DNA from: Sphingomonas ginsenosidivorax
GTDB lineage: Bacteria > Pseudomonadota > Alphaproteobacteria > Sphingomonadales > Sphingomonadaceae
Assembly (NCBI RefSeq): GCF_007995065.1
Contig: NZ_VOQR01000001.1
Coordinates: 375,001 to 439,000, forward strand
DNA length: 64,000 bases
Direction: 5' to 3'
Positions 46,808 to 55,933 of this stretch are shown one piece after another. The translations under genes and the position numbers were made by a program. Below the pieces are notes generated by a model. The model was not told the origin of the DNA. It ran no database searches and saw only the letters and a list, made by a program, of their open reading frames with translations. Numbering within the stretch: position 1 is the first letter of the stretch; every line of letters begins with the position of its first letter.

Positions 46808-47836
46808 TTAGTTCTTCCCCCCGACCGGAACGGCGGTGACTGTGGTGCCGCGCGCGACGCGCACGACGGGTCCCTGGATCACGACGGGCGCACCGCCCGC
46901 CGCCGGGATCGGCATCCCGGACATCCCCTGACCGGCGGCTACCGCCGGCTTGCCCGGGACGGTGCTGCGCTGGTAGCGCGACACGTCGGCCCCGGTCTGG
47001 AAGCTCGACTTCGCCGTCGACGGCTGGCTCGCGAGCTGTAGCATCATCGCCTTCTCGGCCTTCGGATCGTTGCCGTTCGGCACCTTCACCGCGCCGGACG
47101 CGATCGCTTCCTCCAGTTCCTGCGAATTGTCCGCGATCGAGCGCAGCGACAGCGACAGCGATCCCAGCGTCTGCGCCACCGCGATCTGCTCGGCCATCTT
47201 CGGCGTCGCCTCGACCGTCACGTTGGAAAAGGTGCGGACCTGCGTCTTGCCGTCCTCGCCGACCAGATTGTCGGTGCGCTGGTCGGTCGCGAGCACGCGG
47301 ATGTTGCGCATGATGGTCTCGGACACTTTCAGCGGCTCGCCGTCGCCCCCGCCGGGAACCGTCTGCGTCAGCATCAGGTCGATCCGGTCGCCCGGGAACA
47401 CGAAGCCCGCGACCGCGGCCTGGGCCGACACCGGCACCGTCACCGCGCGCATGCCGGGCCCGAGAGCGGCGGCCAGGAAGCCGCGATCGCCGGGCTTGAC
47501 CAGCGCGCCCTGCGTGACCGGCTGACCCGCGGTGACCTCGCTGCGGACCACGGTCCCCAGCAGCGACTGCAGGTCGGTCTTGTCCTTGAGGTAATAGGCG
47601 TTGTCGACCAGCTCCTTGGGCCAGGGCTGGAACTTCAGCGCGGTCGCGTCGAGGATCGTGCCGATCGGCAGCGCGCGCGTGGCGACGAGCACCTCGGGGC
47701 CGTCGATCGGTGCCTGCATCACCACCGCACCGGCCATCGGCGCCGAACTGCCCGCAATGAGCGTTCGAGCGAAGAATGCCGTGACGGCAGCGACGATCAG
47801 CGCGCCCACCAGCAAAACGATCTTGCGACTATCCAT
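46808..47836 (-). CDS. cpaB: CpaB/RcpC pilus assembly protein
   Basis: 342 residues. Signal-anchor at 1-30, then an SAF domain (VLVATRALPIGTILDATALKFQPWPKELV) and the RcpC domain (MRAVTVPVSAQAAVAGFVFPGDRIDLMLTQT). Periplasmic member of the Tad assembly complex. Upstream the prepilin peptidase gene ends 49 bp away. Confidence 0.92.
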   Translation of the reverse strand: MDSRKIVLLVGALIVAAVTAFFARTLIAGSSAPMAGAVVMQAPIDGPEVLVATRALPIGTILDATALKFQPWPKELVDNAYYLKDKTDLQSLLGTVVRSEVTAGQPVTQGALVKPGDRGFLAAALGPGMRAVTVPVSAQAAVAGFVFPGDRIDLMLTQTVPGGGDGEPLKVSETIMRNIRVLATDQRTDNLVGEDGKTQVRTFSNVTVEATPKMAEQIAVAQTLGSLSLSLRSIADNSQELEEAIASGAVKVPNGNDPKAEKAMMLQLASQPSTAKSSFQTGADVSRYQRSTVPGKPAVAAGQGMSGMPIPAAGGAPVVIQGPVVRVARGTTVTAVPVGGKN

Positions 47837-47885
47837 GACTCATCGTGCCTTTCGGGCGCCGGCTGGTTCTTCCGGCATTAAGTAT

Positions 47886-48359
47886 CTACTGGAACTGGTT
47901 AAGGAGTGGTTCGCGAAGGGCGAGTATTCCCGCGACCGCGATGGCGACTCCGTAAGGTATCTCGATCTGCTTGTTGTCGCGCGCGAGCCGGCGTTCGATC
48001 ATCATCACGATCGTGACTATGCCGCCTGCGATCGACATCACCATCAACATGGAAACGAACGCGCCGAACGGCAGCCACAACGACAGCGCGACGATCAGCT
48101 TCACGTCGCCGCCGCCCATCAATCCGAAATGGAAGATCGCCAGGAACACCGCGAACACCGCCAGCGCGATACCGACCTGCATGGCCATGTCGGGCCAGAC
48201 GTGCAGGCCGTTCGCCAACCACCAGGCGGGCGCCAGTAGCGCGACCGCCGCGGTCTTCCAGTTGGCGATCTCGCGCGTCCGTGCGTCCTCGATGCCCGCC
48301 GAGACCAACAGGCCGCCGAGCACGAAAATCAAAATTGGAAGAGCAATGTCCCACCCCAT
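47886..48359 (-). CDS. cpaA: CpaA-type prepilin peptidase
   Basis: 157 residues, short A24-type aspartic peptidase that cleaves and may methylate Flp pilin. Several membrane helices, with catalytic aspartates in GIEDARTREIANW (near 25) and GGGDVKLIVALSLW (near 85). AGGGA precedes the ATG at 48359. The divergent hydrolase start is only 19 bp away. A flp pilin gene would be expected just upstream; none is present. Confidence 0.9.
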   Translation of the reverse strand: MGWDIALPILIFVLGGLLVSAGIEDARTREIANWKTAAVALLAPAWWLANGLHVWPDMAMQVGIALAVFAVFLAIFHFGLMGGGDVKLIVALSLWLPFGAFVSMLMVMSIAGGIVTIVMMIERRLARDNKQIEIPYGVAIAVAGILALREPLLNQFQ

Positions 48360-48378
48360 CCGCTAGTCCCTAACCGGC

Positions 48379-49347
48379 ATGGCTTTCGAAAAAGTAACCG
48401 TCCGCGCGACAATCGCCCCAGAACGGGTGCGTCGCGCGATTCCCGGCGATGCGCGGGTCACGATGTGGGCTGCGCCCGACGGCTGGCCGCTACGTCGCTT
48501 CGACTGGCCGGCCGTTCGTCCGCGCGGACGGCTGCTGTTTCAGGCGGGTCGTGGCGACATCTTCGAGAAGTATCTGGAATCCTTCGCGCATCTCCATGCG
48601 CAGGGCTGGTCGGTCACGGCGTTCGATTGGCGCGGGCAGGGCGGGTCGGGGCGGCTCTCGGCGGATGCCCGGGTCGGCCATGCGAGCGATTTCGGCGTGT
48701 TCGACGACGATCTTGCGGCATTCTGGTCGGCCTGGGTGGCCGAAGGCGACGGCCCGACCGCGATCCTGGGCCATTCGATGGGCGGGATGCTGGTGATGCG
48801 CGCGCTGGCGAATCGGTCGATCCGGCCCGACGCCGCGATCCTGGTCGCGCCGATGATCGGCCTGCGCGCGCCGCTGGGGGCGTGGTTCGGCGCATTGGTC
48901 GCGCGGTTCAAGATCCGCACCGGCGATCCGGCGCGCGCGGCCTGGGGCAGCAACGAGCGGCCCGCCACGACGTCGTCGCGCAAGAGCCTGCTGACTCACG
49001 ACGATGCGCGCTACGACGACGAGCGCTGGTGGCAGGCGCAGCATCCGGAGCTGAAGCTCGGGCCGCCGAGCTGGGCGTGGCTGTCGCAGGCGTTCGACGG
49101 CGCGCTGGCGTTGGCGGCCGATCGGCGGATCGAAGCGGTCGACACGCCGGTGCTGATGATCGTCGCCGAGGCCGACCGGCTGGTCGATCCCCACGCGGCG
49201 CTGCGGCTCGCCGCGAGGCTGCCCGATGCGCAGGTCGTCCGCTTCGGTCGCGAGTCGGCACACGAGGTCCTGCGCGAGGCCGACGGCGTGCGCAAACGCG
49301 CCTATGCCGCGATCGACGCGTTCCTGGATGCGCATTGCCCGCGGTGA
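48379..49347 (+). CDS. Alpha/beta hydrolase, lysophospholipase-like
   Basis: 322 residues. Serine hydrolase fold like monoacylglycerol lipases: FDWRGQGGSGRLSADARVGHASDFG, nucleophile elbow GHSMGG, TPVLMIVAEADRLVDPHAA with the catalytic Asp, and GRESAHEVLREAD with the catalytic His. Substrate unknown. The ATG at 48379 has no ribosome-binding site and is 19 bp from the divergent cpaA start; a later in-frame GTG or ATG may be the true start. It ends TGATG into the oxidoreductase gene. Confidence 0.88.
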   Translation: MAFEKVTVRATIAPERVRRAIPGDARVTMWAAPDGWPLRRFDWPAVRPRGRLLFQAGRGDIFEKYLESFAHLHAQGWSVTAFDWRGQGGSGRLSADARVGHASDFGVFDDDLAAFWSAWVAEGDGPTAILGHSMGGMLVMRALANRSIRPDAAILVAPMIGLRAPLGAWFGALVARFKIRTGDPARAAWGSNERPATTSSRKSLLTHDDARYDDERWWQAQHPELKLGPPSWAWLSQAFDGALALAADRRIEAVDTPVLMIVAEADRLVDPHAALRLAARLPDAQVVRFGRESAHEVLREADGVRKRAYAAIDAFLDAHCPR

Positions 49348-50417
49348 TGTATGACGTCGCGATCGTCGGTGCGGGGATGGCGGGCGCCAGCCTGGCCGCG
49401 GCGATCGGACCGTCGGCCCGGGTTGTGTTGCTCGAGGCCGAGTCGGCGCCCGGCTACCACGCCACCGGCCGGTCTGCCGCGTTCTGGTCGGAAACCTATG
49501 GCGGCCCCGGGATCCAGCCGCTGACCACCGCGTCGGGGCCGTTGCTGGAGGCGTATCTGACGCCGCTCGGGTCGCTGCATATCGGGCGGGCCGAGGATGC
49601 GGCGAAGGCGGAGGCGGTCCTGCGCGCGTTCGCCGATACCGGCGTGGCGCTCGAGCGGGTCGACCCCGCCGCGTTCGTTCCCGGCCTGCGCGATGCGTGG
49701 ACGATCGGCGTGCTGGAGCCGAGCTGCGCCTATATCGACGTCGGCGCGCTCCACGCCGCCGAGATCGCGCGGGCCCGCCATGCGGGGGTCGAGATTAGGA
49801 CCGACGCCGCGCTGCGCGTCGCATCGCGCGCGGGCGACGTCTGGACGATCGAGACGGCTGCGGGCACGGTGCGGTCGCGGATCCTGGTCGATGCCGCCGG
49901 CGCCTGGGCGGATATCGTCGCGGCGCGCGCAGGCGTCCGCCCGCTCGGGCTGCAGGCCTATCGCCGGACTATGGTGCAGTTGCGGACCGATCCCGGCGCG
50001 CCCGCCGACCTGCCGCATGTCGTCGACTTGTCGGGCGGTTTCTACTTCAAGCCCGAACCCGGCGGCCGGCTCTGGCTGACCCCGCATGACGAGACCGAGA
50101 CCGATCCTTGCGACGCGGCGCCCGAGGACATCGACGTCGCGATCGCGATCGACCGTCTCGAAGGCGTCGTCGACTGGCGCGTCGATGCGGTCGAGCGGCG
50201 CTGGGCGGGCCTGCGTACCTTCGCCGCCGACCGGCTGCCGGTGTACGGCTTCGACGCCGCCACGCCCGGCTTCTTCTGGTATGCGGGGCAGGGTGGGTTC
50301 GGCATCCAGACCGCCCCCGCCGGCGCGCTGATCGCCGCGGCGCTGCTGCTCGGCACTGCGGCCGATCCCGCCGTCGCCGGAATCGATTTCGCCCGCTATT
50401 CACCGAACCGCTTCTAG
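49347..50417 (+). CDS. FAD-dependent oxidoreductase (DAO / glycine oxidase type)
   Basis: 356 residues. The Rossmann FAD motif VAIVGAGMAGASLA begins at residue 4; then GYHATGRSAAFWSETYGGPGIQPL, RILVDAAGAWAD, FYFKPEPGGRLWLTPHDETETDP, RRWAGLRTFAADRLPVYGFD and WYAGQGGFGIQTAPA are typical of D-amino-acid or sarcosine-type oxidases. Reaction not certain. The ATG shares a base with the upstream stop, so it is translationally coupled to the hydrolase. Confidence 0.88.
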   Translation: MYDVAIVGAGMAGASLAAAIGPSARVVLLEAESAPGYHATGRSAAFWSETYGGPGIQPLTTASGPLLEAYLTPLGSLHIGRAEDAAKAEAVLRAFADTGVALERVDPAAFVPGLRDAWTIGVLEPSCAYIDVGALHAAEIARARHAGVEIRTDAALRVASRAGDVWTIETAAGTVRSRILVDAAGAWADIVAARAGVRPLGLQAYRRTMVQLRTDPGAPADLPHVVDLSGGFYFKPEPGGRLWLTPHDETETDPCDAAPEDIDVAIAIDRLEGVVDWRVDAVERRWAGLRTFAADRLPVYGFDAATPGFFWYAGQGGFGIQTAPAGALIAAALLLGTAADPAVAGIDFARYSPNRF

Positions 50418-50451
50418 GCTAGCCTTCGCGCCTCACACAGGAGGACGTGTC

Positions 50452-50625
50452 ATGGCGCACAAGTTCGTGATCGAGCAGAATAAGAAGGGCGAGTATGTCG
50501 CCAAGTTCAAGTATAACAGCGAGATCATGTTCTGGACCGAAGGCTATTCGAGCAAGGCCGGTGCCCGGAATGCAATCGATTCGATCCTGAAGAACGGCCC
50601 CGGTGCACCCGTCGAGGAAGACTAG
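50452..50625 (+). CDS. Small YegP-like protein (DUF1508)
   Basis: 57 residues: MAHKFVIEQNKKGEYVAK, NSEIMFWTEGYSSKAGARN, then AIDSILKNGPGAPVEED. It resembles the one-repeat DUF1508/YegP family, which has the F-x-I-x-x-x-x-x-G-x-Y/W-x-x-x-x pattern; the function is not known, possibly stress-related. AGGAGGA nine bases before the ATG (50452) makes it a convincing small gene. It follows the oxidoreductase by 34 bp. Confidence 0.85.
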   Translation: MAHKFVIEQNKKGEYVAKFKYNSEIMFWTEGYSSKAGARNAIDSILKNGPGAPVEED

Positions 50626-50681
50626 ACTTCTCGCCGCCGCATTCCAGCCGTCACCCTGGCGCCCGTCAGGACGGCGGTGGC

Positions 50682-51137
50682 CTATCGCCGCCCGGCCGCC
50701 ACCGCGGCATCGCTCGCGAGCCGATCGGCGCGCTCGTTCTCCGGGTGGCCGGCATGGCCCTTGACCCATTGCCATTCGATCCGGTGCCGCGCGACCGCGG
50801 CGAGCAGCGCGTGCCACAGCTCGGCATTCTTGACCGGCTTCTTGTCCGCGGTCTTCCAGCCGTTGCGCTGCCAGCCCTTCACCCACTTGGTCAGGCCGTC
50901 CATCACATACTTGCTGTCGGTGTAGAGAGTCACGACGCACGGCCGCGTCAGCGCGTTGAGCGCTTCGATCGCCGCGGTCATTTCCATCCGGTTGTTGGTC
51001 GTCTGCGCGTCGCCGCCCGACAGCTCCTTCTCGTGCGCGCCCATGCGGATCACCGCACCCCAGCCGCCGGGACCCGGATTGCCCTTGCAGGCGCCGTCCG
51101 TGTAGATTTCCACCTTGGTGGCAGGCTCATCGGTCAC
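50682..51137 (-). CDS. rnhA: Ribonuclease HI
   Basis: 151 residues. It degrades RNA in RNA-DNA hybrids. Catalytic acidic residues D14 ([14 protein letters not shown]), E52 ([13 protein letters not shown]), D74 ([11 protein letters not shown]) and D138 (ERADRLA), with H128 in [13 protein letters not shown] start at 51137 overlaps the thrB stop (GTGA). Last gene of ispH-thrB-rnhA. Confidence 0.95.
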   Translation of the reverse strand: MTDEPATKVEIYTDGACKGNPGPGGWGAVIRMGAHEKELSGGDAQTTNNRMEMTAAIEALNALTRPCVVTLYTDSKYVMDGLTKWVKGWQRNGWKTADKKPVKNAELWHALLAAVARHRIEWQWVKGHAGHPENERADRLASDAAVAAGRR

Positions 51138-52081
51138 GCGAACAATCCTTGTCGATACGCCTCGAACCGCCGCCAATAGGCGAGCGGATCCTTGCGCGTC
51201 ACCAGCGCATCGGCGGGTGTGTTGAGCCAGTCCCACGCCCGCGTCGCCAGGAAGCGCAGGCACGCCCCCTGGGCCAGGATCGGCAGCGCCGCCCGCTCGG
51301 CGTCGGATAGGCGGTGGCGGTCGGCATAGCCCGCGATCAGCGCGGTGCCGACCGCCGCGTCATACGCTTCGCCGCGTGCATCGAACGCCCAGGCGGTGTG
51401 CATGATCGCGAGGTCGTAGGCGCGGATGTCGGTGCACGCGAAATAGAAGTCGATCAGCCCGCTTACACGGTCGCCCAGCATCAGCACGTTGTCGGGAAAC
51501 AGGTCGGCATGGATCACCGCGCGGGGCAGGTCGTGGGGCCAGCCTGCGACGACGTCGTCGGCCGCCTGCGTCACCCGCGCGAACAGCCCCGGCTCGATCG
51601 CGTCGAGGTCATGCCCGCACCGCGCCAGCAACGCCTGCCAGCCCTCGGGCCCAAGCGTGTTCGGCCGCTCGAGCGCGACCCCGGCGAGGCTCTCGTGCAT
51701 CGCGCCCATCGCCGCCCCCGCGGCGCGCGCCTGTGCCGCGGTCGGATGCGATACCGACACGCCCGACAGGAATTCGATCAGGCACGCCGGGCGCCCGCAC
51801 AGCTCGTGGATCAGCGTGCCCGTACGATCGGGCAGCGCGCGCGGCACCGGGTTGCCGTCGCTCGCCAGATGATCGAGCACGCTCATGAAGAACGGCAGGT
51901 CGTCCGCCGAGACGCGCTTCTCGTACAGCGTCAGGATGAACCGCCCGGTCGTCGTGTCGACCAGATAGTTGCTGTTCTCGACCCCCTCGGCGATGCCCTT
52001 GAGCGACACCAGTTCGCCGTGATCGAACCCGCGCAGGAAGTCGCCCAGCGCCTCGGCCGATACCGCCGTATAGACCGCCAT
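51134..52081 (-). CDS. thrB: Homoserine kinase (APH-type ThrB)
   Basis: 315 residues. Phosphorylates homoserine for threonine synthesis. This is the choline-kinase-fold type, with [30 protein letters not shown], the catalytic loop [32 protein letters not shown], and [10 protein letters not shown]. The ATG overlaps the ispH TGA by one base; the stop overlaps the rnhA GTG. Confidence 0.93.
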   Translation of the reverse strand: MAVYTAVSAEALGDFLRGFDHGELVSLKGIAEGVENSNYLVDTTTGRFILTLYEKRVSADDLPFFMSVLDHLASDGNPVPRALPDRTGTLIHELCGRPACLIEFLSGVSVSHPTAAQARAAGAAMGAMHESLAGVALERPNTLGPEGWQALLARCGHDLDAIEPGLFARVTQAADDVVAGWPHDLPRAVIHADLFPDNVLMLGDRVSGLIDFYFACTDIRAYDLAIMHTAWAFDARGEAYDAAVGTALIAGYADRHRLSDAERAALPILAQGACLRFLATRAWDWLNTPADALVTRKDPLAYWRRFEAYRQGLFA

Positions 52082-53037
52082 CAGGCGGCCGCGTCGAGGC
52101 CGCGGGGCAGCTTGAAGGTGATCGTCTCGCGGGTCGTCTCGATCTCGCGCTCGGTGACGGTGAACCGCTCGGACAGCTTCGCGACCAGTTCGCGCACCAG
52201 CAGCTCGGGTGCCGACGCGCCCGCGGTGATGCCCAGCGTGGTCACCCCGTCGAGGAACGCGAAGTCGAGCACGTCGGCGCGCTGGATCAGCATCGCGCGC
52301 ACGCCCTCGCGCTCCGCGACCTCGACCAGCCGGACCGAGTTGGACGAATTGGGGGCACCGATCACCAGCATCGCATCGCATTCGCGCGCGATCGCCTTGA
52401 CCGCCGCCTGGCGGTTCGACGTGGCGTAGCAGATGTCCTCGCCGCGCGGCGGCTGCATCATCGGGAAGCGGCGCTGCAGGACCGCGACGACCGCGGCGGT
52501 GTCGTCGACCGACAGCGTGGTCTGCGTCAGGAACGCCATGTTGGTCGGGTCGGGCGGCGTGAACGCCTCGGCATCGTCGACCGTCTCGACCAGCGACATC
52601 GTGCCCTCGGGAACCTGCCCGAACGTGCCGATCACTTCCGGGTGGCCGGCATGGCCGATGAAGACGATGTGCCGCCCCGCCGCGACCAGCCGCTCGGCCT
52701 GGCGGTGGACCTTCGACACGAGCGGGCAGGTCGCGTCGAGATAGTCGAGCCCGCGGTCCTGCGCCTCGGCCGGGACCGATTTGGGCACGCCGTGCGCCGA
52801 GAACACCACCGGTGCGCCGTCGGGCACCGCGTCGAGATCCTCGACGAACACCGCGCCCTGCGCCTTCAGCGTGTCGACGACGAACTTGTTGTGGACGATC
52901 TCGTGGCGGACATAGACGGGTGCGCCATGCTTCTCGATCGCCAGCTCGACGATCCGGATGGCGCGGTCGACCCCGGCACAGAAGCCGCGCGGGGCGGCGA
53001 TCAGCAGGGCGAGCGGCGGCTTGTCGGGTGCGATCAT
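52081..53037 (-). CDS. ispH: 4-hydroxy-3-methylbut-2-enyl diphosphate reductase
   Basis: 318 residues. Last enzyme of the MEP pathway to IPP and DMAPP, with a [4Fe-4S] cluster. Ligand cysteines C20 ([12 protein letters not shown]), C104 ([11 protein letters not shown]) and C203 ([10 protein letters not shown]). Further motifs [14 protein letters not shown] and [13 protein letters not shown] at 53037; it leads the operon ispH-thrB-rnhA on the minus strand and diverges from the downstream lipoprotein gene. Confidence 0.96.
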   Translation of the reverse strand: MIAPDKPPLALLIAAPRGFCAGVDRAIRIVELAIEKHGAPVYVRHEIVHNKFVVDTLKAQGAVFVEDLDAVPDGAPVVFSAHGVPKSVPAEAQDRGLDYLDATCPLVSKVHRQAERLVAAGRHIVFIGHAGHPEVIGTFGQVPEGTMSLVETVDDAEAFTPPDPTNMAFLTQTTLSVDDTAAVVAVLQRRFPMMQPPRGEDICYATSNRQAAVKAIARECDAMLVIGAPNSSNSVRLVEVAEREGVRAMLIQRADVLDFAFLDGVTTLGITAGASAPELLVRELVAKLSERFTVTEREIETTRETITFKLPRGLDAAA

Positions 53038-53153
53038 GATGCCTCGCGCTCTACGCGATTGCTTGGCTCCACGAAAGCCGGTTATGGTGCCCGCCGACCC
53101 GAGGGTGCCGCACGACGGCGTCCTTACGCTCGTTCGAGAAGGTACGCGTTTCC

Positions 53154-53789
53154 GTGAAAGCCCCCATCCTAGCTGCGTCCACCCTTCTGCTCGTCCTCGG
53201 CGGATGCGCCAGCAAGGGCGAAGTGGACGCCACCGGCGGCATCACCGCGGTGCGCTCGGTCTGCCCGTCGGTCGCGATTCCCGCCGCCACCGGCGACGTG
53301 ACGCTGTTCCAGGGCGCCGGCCGCGACCAGGGTTCGATCGACGTCGCCGCGCTGATGACCAACGTGCGCTCGAGCTGCTCCGACGCGACCGACCAGATCG
53401 GGACCACGGTGACGTTCGACGTCCGTGCGCGACGCACCCGCACCGACGGCGCGCGCGACGTGCAGCTGCCCTATTTCATCACGGTCGTGCGCGGCGGCAG
53501 CGCGGTCGTCGCCAAGCGCATCGGCCGTGTGTCGCTGCATTTCGACGCCGGCCAGCCGCTCGCCCAGGCGCAGGGCCAGGCCACCGCCACCGTGTCGCGC
53601 GCCGCCGCCACGCTGTCCGCCGACGTCCGCGAGAAGCTGACCCGCAAGCGCAAGGCCGGCGACCAGGACGCCGCGGTCGACCCGCTCAGCCAGCCTGACG
53701 TCCGCCAAGCGGTGCTCCGCGCGAGCTTCGAGGCGCTGGTCGGGTTCCAGCTGACTGACGAGCAGCTCAAGTACAACGCGACGCGGTAA
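53154..53789 (+). CDS. Lipoprotein of unknown function
   Basis: 211 residues. GTG start (53154) with GAGAAGG about 10 bases upstream. Lipobox LVLGGC (Cys18). The mature part is beta-rich with two conserved-looking cysteines ([16 protein letters not shown]) that could pair, and an Arg/Thr-rich stretch [18 protein letters not shown]-terminus [12 protein letters not shown]. No recognised family. It lies directly before the perfect 34-bp inverted repeat and the glycine riboswitch. Confidence 0.72.
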   Translation: MKAPILAASTLLLVLGGCASKGEVDATGGITAVRSVCPSVAIPAATGDVTLFQGAGRDQGSIDVAALMTNVRSSCSDATDQIGTTVTFDVRARRTRTDGARDVQLPYFITVVRGGSAVVAKRIGRVSLHFDAGQPLAQAQGQATATVSRAAATLSADVREKLTRKRKAGDQDAAVDPLSQPDVRQAVLRASFEALVGFQLTDEQLKYNATR

Positions 53790-53790
53790 T

Positions 53791-53878
53791 CTTTTGTGCT
53801 CCTGCGAAGGCAGGAGCCCAGGGTTAAAAGTGCCGCCCTCCGTTACCCTGGGCTCCTGCCTTCGCAGGAGCACAAAAG
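53791..53878. repeat. Perfect 34-bp inverted repeat
   Basis: Arms 53791-53824 and 53845-53878 (left begins CTTTTGTGCTCC, right ends GGAGCACAAAAG) are perfect reverse complements around a 20-base centre. On the plus strand it follows the lipoprotein stop and can serve as its terminator (the right arm ends in A-rich sequence, so not a classic U-tract type). Confidence 0.88.
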
Positions 53879-53889
53879 GCCGGCAAAGC

Positions 53890-53922
53890 CGATTGACTTG
53901 GTCCGGCCCTCCCGCCACAGAT
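53890..53922 (+). promoter_or_regulatory. Candidate gcv promoter
   Basis: TTGACT at 53893-53898 with a weak ACAGAT at 53917-53922 (18-bp spacing) lies 33 bp upstream of the riboswitch aptamer. Low-confidence match. Confidence 0.3.
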
Positions 53923-53952
53923 TGACCGTCGATGCCGGGCAACCGGCATGGC

Positions 53953-54160
53953 ACCGCGCGGGAGAGCGTGACCCGGTCCTTTGAGGGCCGGCGAGCCGCC
54001 GAAGGAGCAACCACCCCGGAATCTCTCAGGCACAAGGGACCGCGCGGGGCTGATCGATACTCTGGAAAGCGCACGTCCTGCGGGACGGGCCACCGAAGGT
54101 GTAAGCCGGTCCCCTGGCAACGCGGGCCGGTCAAAGCTCTCAGGTTCCGTGACAGAGGGG
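53953..54160 (+). promoter_or_regulatory. Tandem glycine riboswitch
   Basis: Two glycine aptamers in series directly before gcvT. Aptamer I spans about 53955-54045 (GGAGAG at the 5' side, then CTCTCAGGCACAAGGGACC), aptamer II about 54060-54160 (TCTGGAAAGC, ACCGAAGGTG, then CTCTCAGGTTCC and GACAGAGGGG). The paired CTCTCAGG motifs and the position upstream of glycine-cleavage genes are diagnostic. Glycine binding should turn expression on. Confidence 0.92.
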
Positions 54161-54216
54161 GTATGCAACGGGTCGCGCATCGCGGCCTTGCGTCCCTCGT
54201 CGAATCGGAACCGGCC

Positions 54217-55440
54217 ATGAGCGATCAATCCAGCATCATCGATCACGCCGACGACTATGTCGCGCTCGAGCCTCAGGCCTTGCCGCTCGACGCCTGGCAC
54301 CGGGCGCACGGCGCGCGGATGGTCGAGTTCGCCGGCTATCTGATGCCGATCCAGTATGACGGCATCATGGCCGAGCACGCCTGGACCCGCGAGAGCGCAG
54401 GGTTGTTCGACGTCAGCCATATGGGCCAGCTCGTCCTTACCGGCGGCGATGTCGCCGCCGCGCTCGAAACCGTGCTGCCGGGCGACATCGCCGGACTGGC
54501 AGCGGGCAAGATGCGCTACTCGCTGCTGCTGGCGGAAGATGGCGGCATCCTCGACGACTTGATGGCGACCCGCCTGCCGGCCGAGAACCCGTTTGCGAGC
54601 GAGGATGCCGAGCCCGCGGGCTACGACCCGCTGCGCGCGACCGGCGAGGCGCCGACCGGCAGCTTCTACGTCGTCGTCAACGGCGCCACCAAGTACGACG
54701 ACGTTGCCTACCTGCTCGACCAGGTCTCGGACGACGTCACGCTCAACCTGCTCGAGGACCAGGCGCTGCTCGCGCTGCAGGGGCCCAAGGCGGTCGACGC
54801 GCTCGCCCGGCTCGTGCCCGGCGTCGAGGCGCTCACCTTCATGACCGCGGGCGCGTTCGCCTGGGGGTCGGTGCCGCTGTGGATCAGCCGCTCGGGCTAT
54901 ACCGGCGAGGACGGCTTCGAGATTTCGGTCCCCGCGGACCAGGTCGCTGCCTTCGCCGATGCGCTCGCTGCCGAGCCAGAGGTGAAGCCGATCGGTCTGG
55001 GCGCACGCGACTCGCTGCGGCTCGAGGCCGGTCTGCCGCTCTACGGTCACGACCTCGACCCCGAGATCACGCCGGTGATGGCCGATCTCGGCTTCGCGCT
55101 GTCGAAGCGTCGCCGCGAGGCTGCCGACTTCGCCGGCGCGACGCGCATCCTGTCCGAGCGCGAGCACGGTCCCGCGAGCAAGCGCGTCGGATTGATCGTC
55201 GAGGGCCGCCAGCCCGCGCGCGAGGGGGCCGACGTCATCGACCAGAGCGGCGCGGTGATCGGTCGCCTGACCAGCGGCGGCTTCGCGCCCACGCTCGGGA
55301 AGCCGATCGCGATGGCCTATGTGCCGCTCGCGCTGTCGGCGCCTGGCACCCGCATCGAGATCGCGCAGCGCGGCAAGGTCCATACCGCCACCGTCACCGC
55401 GATGCCTTTCGTTCCCCACCGTTATGTCCGGAGCAAGTGA
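54217..55440 (+). CDS. gcvT: Aminomethyltransferase of the glycine cleavage system (T-protein)
   Basis: 407 residues from the ATG at 54217 (GGAA upstream); an ATG at 54163 lies on the riboswitch edge and is less likely. GcvT takes the aminomethyl group from GcvH to tetrahydrofolate. Family motifs: [73 protein letters not shown]. It carries an extra loop around [24 protein letters not shown] compared with the short E. coli protein, which seems natural in this lineage. First gene after the riboswitch. Confidence 0.94.
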   Translation: MSDQSSIIDHADDYVALEPQALPLDAWHRAHGARMVEFAGYLMPIQYDGIMAEHAWTRESAGLFDVSHMGQLVLTGGDVAAALETVLPGDIAGLAAGKMRYSLLLAEDGGILDDLMATRLPAENPFASEDAEPAGYDPLRATGEAPTGSFYVVVNGATKYDDVAYLLDQVSDDVTLNLLEDQALLALQGPKAVDALARLVPGVEALTFMTAGAFAWGSVPLWISRSGYTGEDGFEISVPADQVAAFADALAAEPEVKPIGLGARDSLRLEAGLPLYGHDLDPEITPVMADLGFALSKRRREAADFAGATRILSEREHGPASKRVGLIVEGRQPAREGADVIDQSGAVIGRLTSGGFAPTLGKPIAMAYVPLALSAPGTRIEIAQRGKVHTATVTAMPFVPHRYVRSK

Positions 55441-55441
55441 T

Positions 55442-55813
55442 ATGAGCCGCTACTTCACCAAAGATCACGAGTGGGTCGACGTCACCGGTGACGTCGGCAC
55501 GGTCGGCATTTCCGACTATGCGCAAGGGCAGCTCGGCGACGTCGTGTTCGTCGACGTTCCCGAGGCGGGCAAGCAGCTGACTAAAGGCGCCGACGCCGCG
55601 GTCGTCGAATCCGTCAAGGCTGCGAGCGACGTCTATTCGCCGGTCTCGGGCACCGTCACCGAGGGCAACGCCGCGCTCGCCGACGATTCGAGCCTGGTGA
55701 ATTCGGCGCCGGAGACCGACGGCTGGTTCTTCAAGCTGACGCTCAGCGATCCGAGCGAGCTTGACAGCCTGATGGACGAAGCCGCCTATGCGAGCTTCGT
55801 CGAAGGGCTCTGA
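55442..55813 (+). CDS. gcvH: Glycine cleavage system H protein
   Basis: 123 residues. Lipoyl carrier protein: lipoyl-lysine K59 in VVESVKAAS, flanked by the [12 protein letters not shown] and [12 protein letters not shown] strands. LipB at 17719 should octanoylate it. GGAGCAAGTG precedes the ATG; it begins 1 base after the gcvT stop. Confidence 0.96.
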   Translation: MSRYFTKDHEWVDVTGDVGTVGISDYAQGQLGDVVFVDVPEAGKQLTKGADAAVVESVKAASDVYSPVSGTVTEGNAALADDSSLVNSAPETDGWFFKLTLSDPSELDSLMDEAAYASFVEGL

Positions 55814-55820
55814 CCTGAAT

Positions 55821-55921
55821 TCCCCTCCCGCTCGCGGGAGGGGCTAGGGGAGGGCCTGTCCCCCCTAGCGCGCCACATTGTGACAGGCCCTCCCCCGACC
55901 CCTCCCGCAAGCGGGAGGGGA
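55821..55921. repeat. Palindromic element between gcvH and gcvPA
   Basis: Left end TCCCCTCCCGCTCGCGGGAG, right end CTCCCGCAAGCGGGAGGGGA; inner GGGCTAGGGGAGGGCC and GGCCCTCCCCC block. Same layout as insertion 1 in glyS. It fills the whole gap, and the gcvPA ribosome-binding site abuts its end. Confidence 0.88.
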
Positions 55922-55933
55922 GAAGGACGTCGA

